Below are positions 59,653 through 64,000 of a stretch of DNA of 64,000 bases, piece by piece; within the stretch, counting starts at the first letter, position 1; each line of letters opens with the position of its first letter. A model generated the notes under the pieces. It was not told the DNA's origin and did no database searches. It saw only the letters and a program-made list of their open reading frames with translations. Origin of the DNA: Plasmodium malariae (Eukaryota; Apicomplexa; Aconoidasida; Haemosporida; Plasmodiidae); NCBI RefSeq assembly GCF_900090045.1, contig NC_041786.1:2288501-2352500 (forward strand), read 5' to 3'. Made by a program: the position numbers and the translations under genes.

Positions 59653-61044
59653 ATGATGTATTCACAAAATTTCAAGAATGTAAAGTTTATTTCGAGAAGA
59701 TTTATAACCTTATGTTCTCAAAGAATCCAGAGCAGCTTAAAAGATGTAGACAATGAAACACTGAACTTGTTGTCGCATTATAAAAGTAGGAATAGTATAA
59801 ATTTATCAGTACGTAATAATGTAATACCTAACTATTTGAAAGAATATTTGATAAGTGATTTAAATAAGAACCTCTATTTAGATATAGACCATTTTAAAAT
59901 GATTGAAGAGAGTATATTAAATTCATTTAATTTAGAAAAAAAATACTGGGGATGTCTATTCAGAAGTAGTAATTACAGTGATAGTAATAATAACGAAGTT
60001 GATGATTATTTCCTTTTGAAATTATTTAGAAGTTTTGTAAATTCTAAAAATAAAATAATGCATATAAGTTTTTCTCTATCAGATGCAGAAGAAAAATGTG
60101 AAAAGGGAACATGTAAAAATCCATCCATAATAGACGATTTTTACAATACAGTATACATAAAAAATAAGGATCAAATAGACTATATGGAAATAAAAAAACA
60201 GTATGACGATTTTAGTCCGAATTTAATATATATAGATGAAACTAATAATCCTTATAGTATGAATTATGAATTCATTAACAACTTGAAAAATAGAAATAAT
60301 TGTATTATAATAACAAATATAAGTAATAAGGCAAATATTATATCTCAGAATCTTATTCCTTCACCTTTTAACCACTCAGATATTGTATTCACTTTTTTGA
60401 ATGAAAATATGCGAGCATATAATTGTTATATAATTATGTATAAAAAAGGATATAAGAATATTAACGAGGAAGGGAAATTAATCTCTTATGAGTTTGGTGA
60501 AAAATTGAAAAAGACATTTTCTCAAAATTATGTAAATAATACTATATTTTCGTTAGCTACTTCATTTAAATTTATGAGAAATACCGAATTTAAAGAATAT
60601 GTAATGCAGTCAAATAAAAATACATCTATATTGTCTACCTATATTAACAAAAAATATTTTAATTTGCATTATTCTAAAAACAGTAATTTTTTAAATTTAT
60701 GTTCTTCTAATTCCAATTTTAATATTCAAGAATTTCATACATTCTGTAAACATTTACAAATATTTTTTGATATTATAAGTCCATTTCCTTATAATCAAAA
60801 ATCATTTAACATAGGATCAAATTATTTAACGAGTTTAGGCTTACTAGAAAACGACATGAAAGTAGTAACAAATTTTATAAATCAGTCCATTTCCTTATAT
60901 TTTCACTTAAAACAAAATGCTATAAATTCAAATACCCAATTTGCAGAATACATAAAAAACGGATACACGTCCTCTGACATGTTGTCTCTTTCGAATGATA
61001 TTTTTTGTTTCATTTCTTCATTTCCGTCACCTCACAGTAATTAG
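59653..61044 (+). CDS. Serine hydroxymethyltransferase paralogue, mitochondrial type, catalytically degenerate
   Basis: A single-exon 463-aa protein, close to the usual SHMT length (about 440-480). The start MMYSQNFKNVKFISRRFITLCSQ is a plausible mitochondrial presequence. Residues 190-265 align with SHMT without gaps: YMEIKKQYDDFSPNLIYID, then IITNISNKANIISQNLIPSP, then FNHSDIVFTFLNENMRAYN. The active-site block TTTTHK-LRGPR is replaced by FTFLNENMRAYN, so the PLP-binding lysine position (251) is Glu. The MDMAH block is ITNIS-N, so the pyridine-N aspartate is Asn222 and the histidine is Asn225. The C-terminal GTPALT.RG becomes GSNYLTSLG. Plasmodium is known to carry an active cytosolic SHMT plus an organellar paralogue missing key residues; this is the latter. 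It likely has a structural or regulatory role, perhaps as a partner of the active enzyme (inference). Confidence 0.93.
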   Translation: MMYSQNFKNVKFISRRFITLCSQRIQSSLKDVDNETLNLLSHYKSRNSINLSVRNNVIPNYLKEYLISDLNKNLYLDIDHFKMIEESILNSFNLEKKYWGCLFRSSNYSDSNNNEVDDYFLLKLFRSFVNSKNKIMHISFSLSDAEEKCEKGTCKNPSIIDDFYNTVYIKNKDQIDYMEIKKQYDDFSPNLIYIDETNNPYSMNYEFINNLKNRNNCIIITNISNKANIISQNLIPSPFNHSDIVFTFLNENMRAYNCYIIMYKKGYKNINEEGKLISYEFGEKLKKTFSQNYVNNTIFSLATSFKFMRNTEFKEYVMQSNKNTSILSTYINKKYFNLHYSKNSNFLNLCSSNSNFNIQEFHTFCKHLQIFFDIISPFPYNQKSFNIGSNYLTSLGLLENDMKVVTNFINQSISLYFHLKQNAINSNTQFAEYIKNGYTSSDMLSLSNDIFCFISSFPSPHSN

Positions 61045-61980
61045 TATTGCTTTGATCGTACCTGTTTTATTACGTATTGCGGCATATAATGGCACAACTT
61101 TGTTTAGGCTTCCCGCGATTGAAGTAGCACGCATACGTACATAAACGTACGCGGGTGTGTATATGCATACACATGGGTCCATGTAAATTTCTCTTTTTCA
61201 TCATTTTTTATTAATATGGGATACATTAAAAAAAAAAATGGACAAACAACATAATGCTGTATTCTTTGAATAAAATAAAAAATGTCCAAGTAAAAAGCGC
61301 TCTATGGAATGAAATACATCAACATGTGTGTATGTATGTATGTATGTATGTATATATGTATGTATTAGGAAAATATGAAATAAAAACAAAACATTTGATA
61401 TCTGGATAAATTAAATGAAGACACTAGTAAACACCTATTCCGAAAAAAAATATTTCAGATTTTTAATTCATGTGAAACATGATGTATTAGCTTGATAAAT
61501 AAAGCGCACCTTTTTCTTAGTTAACAGAAAAAATGTATAAAGACGTTTGTACGTGCCTAGCTAAATATGCATAACGTGAACAATGCTCAAAAGAAAAAAT
61601 GTAACTTCAGCGTTATTTGTTGCCAAATAAATAATTTATCTTTTCTCAAAAAAAATTTGCTGAACAGATAAGAATTTACGTTAACGCTGTTCTTAATTTA
61701 AAAAAAAAAAAAAAAAAATTTGAATTAAAAATAATTTTATATAACCAAATATAAAAAAGCTGTCTGAATATCACATAAAAAAAGAAGGTTTTTCTCTTTG
61801 ATCTTCGAGTCGACTTAAATAAATAAAAAAAAAAAAAAAAAAAAAAAATACACATATGTATATACATGTATATATGTACATATATATACATATATTCTTT
61901 TCTTGTCAAAACGCTCAACAGTTGAAGAAGGAGAGCACTGGTTTTATTAAAATAAGGTATGCTTTATTATAATTTAGAAG

Positions 61981-62053
<73 letters not shown>

Positions 62054-62119
62054 TATATACACATAATACATACGTAAGTACATACGTAATTGTGTATGTA
62101 TATAATGCGCGACATTATG
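61045..62119. other. Tail-to-tail spacer
   Basis: 1.1 kb between the SHMT paralogue (+) and the ApiAP2 gene (-), with (tgta)n at 61327-61366, poly-A tracts at 61701 and 61826-61848 and a (TA)n array at 61985-62046. No gene seen. Confidence 0.8.
61985..62046. repeat. (TA)n microsatellite
   Basis: About 31 uninterrupted TA dinucleotides just beyond the 3' end of the ApiAP2 gene. A second, shorter (TA)n lies inside the intron of that gene at about 62287-62321. Confidence 0.95.
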
Positions 62120-62280
62120 TCAGAGCAAAAGTTCAGCTTCTTTTTTTTCTCTCCACTCGATCGCCTTCTGCCTAGCTAGCTGCACAGATTTATATTCTGA
62201 ATAAAGAAAAACACAAATACATGAACAGTAACACTTTCGGGAGAAATTACAGATATAAACTGAAAAGTATGGCAAGTGTG

Positions 62281-62325
<45 letters not shown>

Positions 62326-63985
62326 ATATAACTGTAGATTTTCGTACACATGAATGCAAAAACAATTCTACTTGTCGCTGCTTTGTTTTGTTGCACTGCG
62401 CTTTATCAAGTGTCCGTATATACTTCTTTTCTTTTTTACCGTTAACTGAAAATCCCTTTGTTTGTATCTTGCCATTTTCCTTCCAATTAGCTCTCCAAAG
62501 TTTTCTTGACTTGTCATAGTAAACTCCTTTTCGAGCTTCGAACGATGCAACAACACCATCTATCTCAAGATCATAATATCCAGTTCTTTTTTTTGGCCTT
62601 GAATTTATAGATGTATTTAAATTTTTTATTTTATAATTTTCTTTTTTTTTACCACAAATTTTTTTAACCTTTTTTGGAATTGTATTAGTTTCATTTCCTG
62701 TATTGGTTCTATCAGCATTATTTGTTACATTCCCAGTATTTGTTTCATTCCCCTTGCTTCCTTTACTTGATGCAGTTGTATTATAGTCCCTATTTATTGC
62801 TTCCCCATTATGTTCACTACACAATGTATCACACATACTGACAATGTGGGAAGGAATTTCCATTGCTTGTATAATATATGATTTTTGTTTTTGATTTTCT
62901 AGAATATCTAATGAACTTAAAAACTTTTTAATATCCATGGACTTATTAAAATTCTTCATATACCATGGTTGTATAAATTCGTTCATATTAACATAAATGT
63001 CTGAACTCTTTTCATATGTGTAGTCAGAATATTTCATACAATTATGTGTAAATATAAAAGGCTTGTAAAATGGTTCGTGCACTTTTCTTAATTCATCGAG
63101 TTCCTCTATAATTATTTTCAACATAAGAAAATTTAAATGTTTAATAGTTTCTATGCTTAATGATCTAAATATTAAAATATAAATTTTTAATTCTTCAATA
63201 CTTAAAGCCATAATTTTCCTCCAATGAAAAAAAAAATTTGATTCATATTCTCCCCAAATAGGTACTTTTTTACGAATTTCTAATAATAAATCATAACAAT
63301 TAATTTGATTTTGTAAAAATATTTCCGCATATACTCTTTTTTCAGTAATATTATTTAGTTCTCTATGTCTTTTTAGTTCTTTCTTAAACTTTTTTTTAAT
63401 ATTAGAAAAAGTGTTCGTTCCTTTTAACATATAAAAAATACTGTTTTTTCTTTCCAACATTTTCTCGTTTACGTTGTTCTCTTCTCTTTTTATATCCTCA
63501 TCCCCCTTATCCTTTTTTAACCTTATGGTACCACCACATACTACGTCGTTACCTCTTATAACGCTATTATCACATACTATGTTGTTATCATTCTTCAGGT
63601 TTTCATCATTCACCATGTTGTTATCACTTTCTACATTACTTATGGAATCCTCAGTAACATCTACATCATTATTTTTATGAATACCTTTTTCACTTTTCTT
63701 TTTTTTGAAAAATTCTTCATTTCCATCTTCACTCTCAACCTCTGTATTATTTCCTCCCTTATTTATTATGTAATCTTTAAGAGTACTCTCTCTAGAATAC
63801 AAATGATTTAAATCATTAGTAACAAATGTGCTATTAATACTGTTTTGGGTATTAAAATTAGTACTACTTTTTATGCTGCACGTATTATTATACGTTTTGT
63901 CATTATTAATTTTGTTATTCATATTATGATTTGATTGTTCTGTTTCTGGAAATTCAACACCACTTGTTTCTTTTACTTTCTCCAT
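62120..63985 (-). CDS. ApiAP2 transcription factor, C-terminal AP2 domain, one intron
   Basis: Exons 63985-62440 and 62196-62120 flank a 243-bp GT..AG intron (donor AACG|GTAAAA, acceptor TTTATTCAG|AATATA). Splicing gives 540 aa and completes an AP2 domain at about 483-540: EARKGVYYDKSRKLWRANW, then GFSVNEYKSVQLARQKAIEW. AP2 domains of Apicomplexa bind DNA through a three-stranded sheet backed by this helix, so it is a nuclear sequence-specific factor. The intron length is a multiple of three and it has no stop in frame, so retention would add 81 residues in the middle of the domain. Residues about 228-290 (INCYDLLLEIRKKVP, HWRKIMALSIEELKIYILIF) resemble an ACDC domain, common in ApiAP2 proteins. 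The N-terminal half is Asn/Asp-rich. The frame stays open upstream to the window edge, so the true start may lie further out. Confidence 0.9.
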
Positions 63986-64000
63986 ATGATCTAATCTAAT

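Noticed and set aside
62197..62439. Unspliced 621-aa form of the ApiAP2 protein as the main product
   Set aside because: Strong donor and acceptor are present and only the spliced form has a continuous AP2 domain.

Overview
The window is nuclear DNA of a malaria parasite (Plasmodium). It is extremely A+T rich. Intergenic DNA is packed with poly-A/T, (TA)n and TATG/TACA-type microsatellites. Exons are much more G+C rich than introns and spacers, introns are short GT..AG with T-rich acceptors, and proteins carry long Asn/Lys/Asp low-complexity inserts. Recognisable genes confirm it: the 104-aa thioredoxin with WCGPCK, the 717-aa K+-dependent vacuolar H+-pyrophosphatase VP1, the 412-aa signal peptide peptidase, a degenerate mitochondrial SHMT paralogue and an ApiAP2 protein. 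From memory, the gene order matches P. falciparum chromosome 14 one for one from the ApiAP2 gene (old name PF14_0533), through SHMT-m (0534), VP1 (0541), SPP (0543) and Trx1 (0545), to the MA3 protein (0546) and a giant neighbour. The species is not P. falciparum-specific in any feature I can see; I cannot decide between the non-falciparum species.

Layout, left to right. 1-6945 (-): N-terminal 2315 codons of a giant conserved protein that runs off the left edge. 9457-11274 (+): three-MA3-domain protein, preceded by a 24-bp minisatellite. 13955-14819 (+): thioredoxin 1, two exons. 15787-18831 (-): poly-Asn protein of unknown function. 20607-23765 (+): signal peptide peptidase, nine exons. 24920-25772 (-): five-exon DUF167/UPF0235 protein reconstructed here from splice sites. 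28328-30481 (+): VP1. 34863-36992 (+): importin-alpha-like ARM protein. 38485-39330 (+): mitochondrial ribosomal protein bL28. 40083-47420 (-): cohesin STAG/SCC3 subunit. 49566-52650 (+): two-exon protein with YDKN repeats. 53900-55132 (+): unknown 410-aa protein. 55711-58527 (-): RAP-domain organellar RNA-binding protein. 59653-61044 (+): SHMT pseudoenzyme. 62120-63985 (-): ApiAP2 factor with one intron.

There is no operon logic; each gene is a separate transcription unit and neighbours are functionally unrelated (redox, intramembrane proteolysis, proton pumping, organelle translation and RNA handling, chromosome cohesion, transcription). Three genes point to the mitochondrion or another organelle (bL28m, RAP, SHMT-m). 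Spacers are 0.6-4.4 kb and look non-coding. No tRNA, rRNA, transposon or CRISPR was seen.

I did not find a convincing new multi-gene system. The most useful observations are the five-exon DUF167 gene invisible to simple ORF calling, the dead active site of the SHMT paralogue, the frame-preserving stop-free intron that interrupts the AP2 DNA-binding domain, an ACDC-like domain in the same protein, the double-strand-open 24-bp minisatellite that ends 16 bp before the MA3 start codon, and a palindrome-rich block upstream of VP1.
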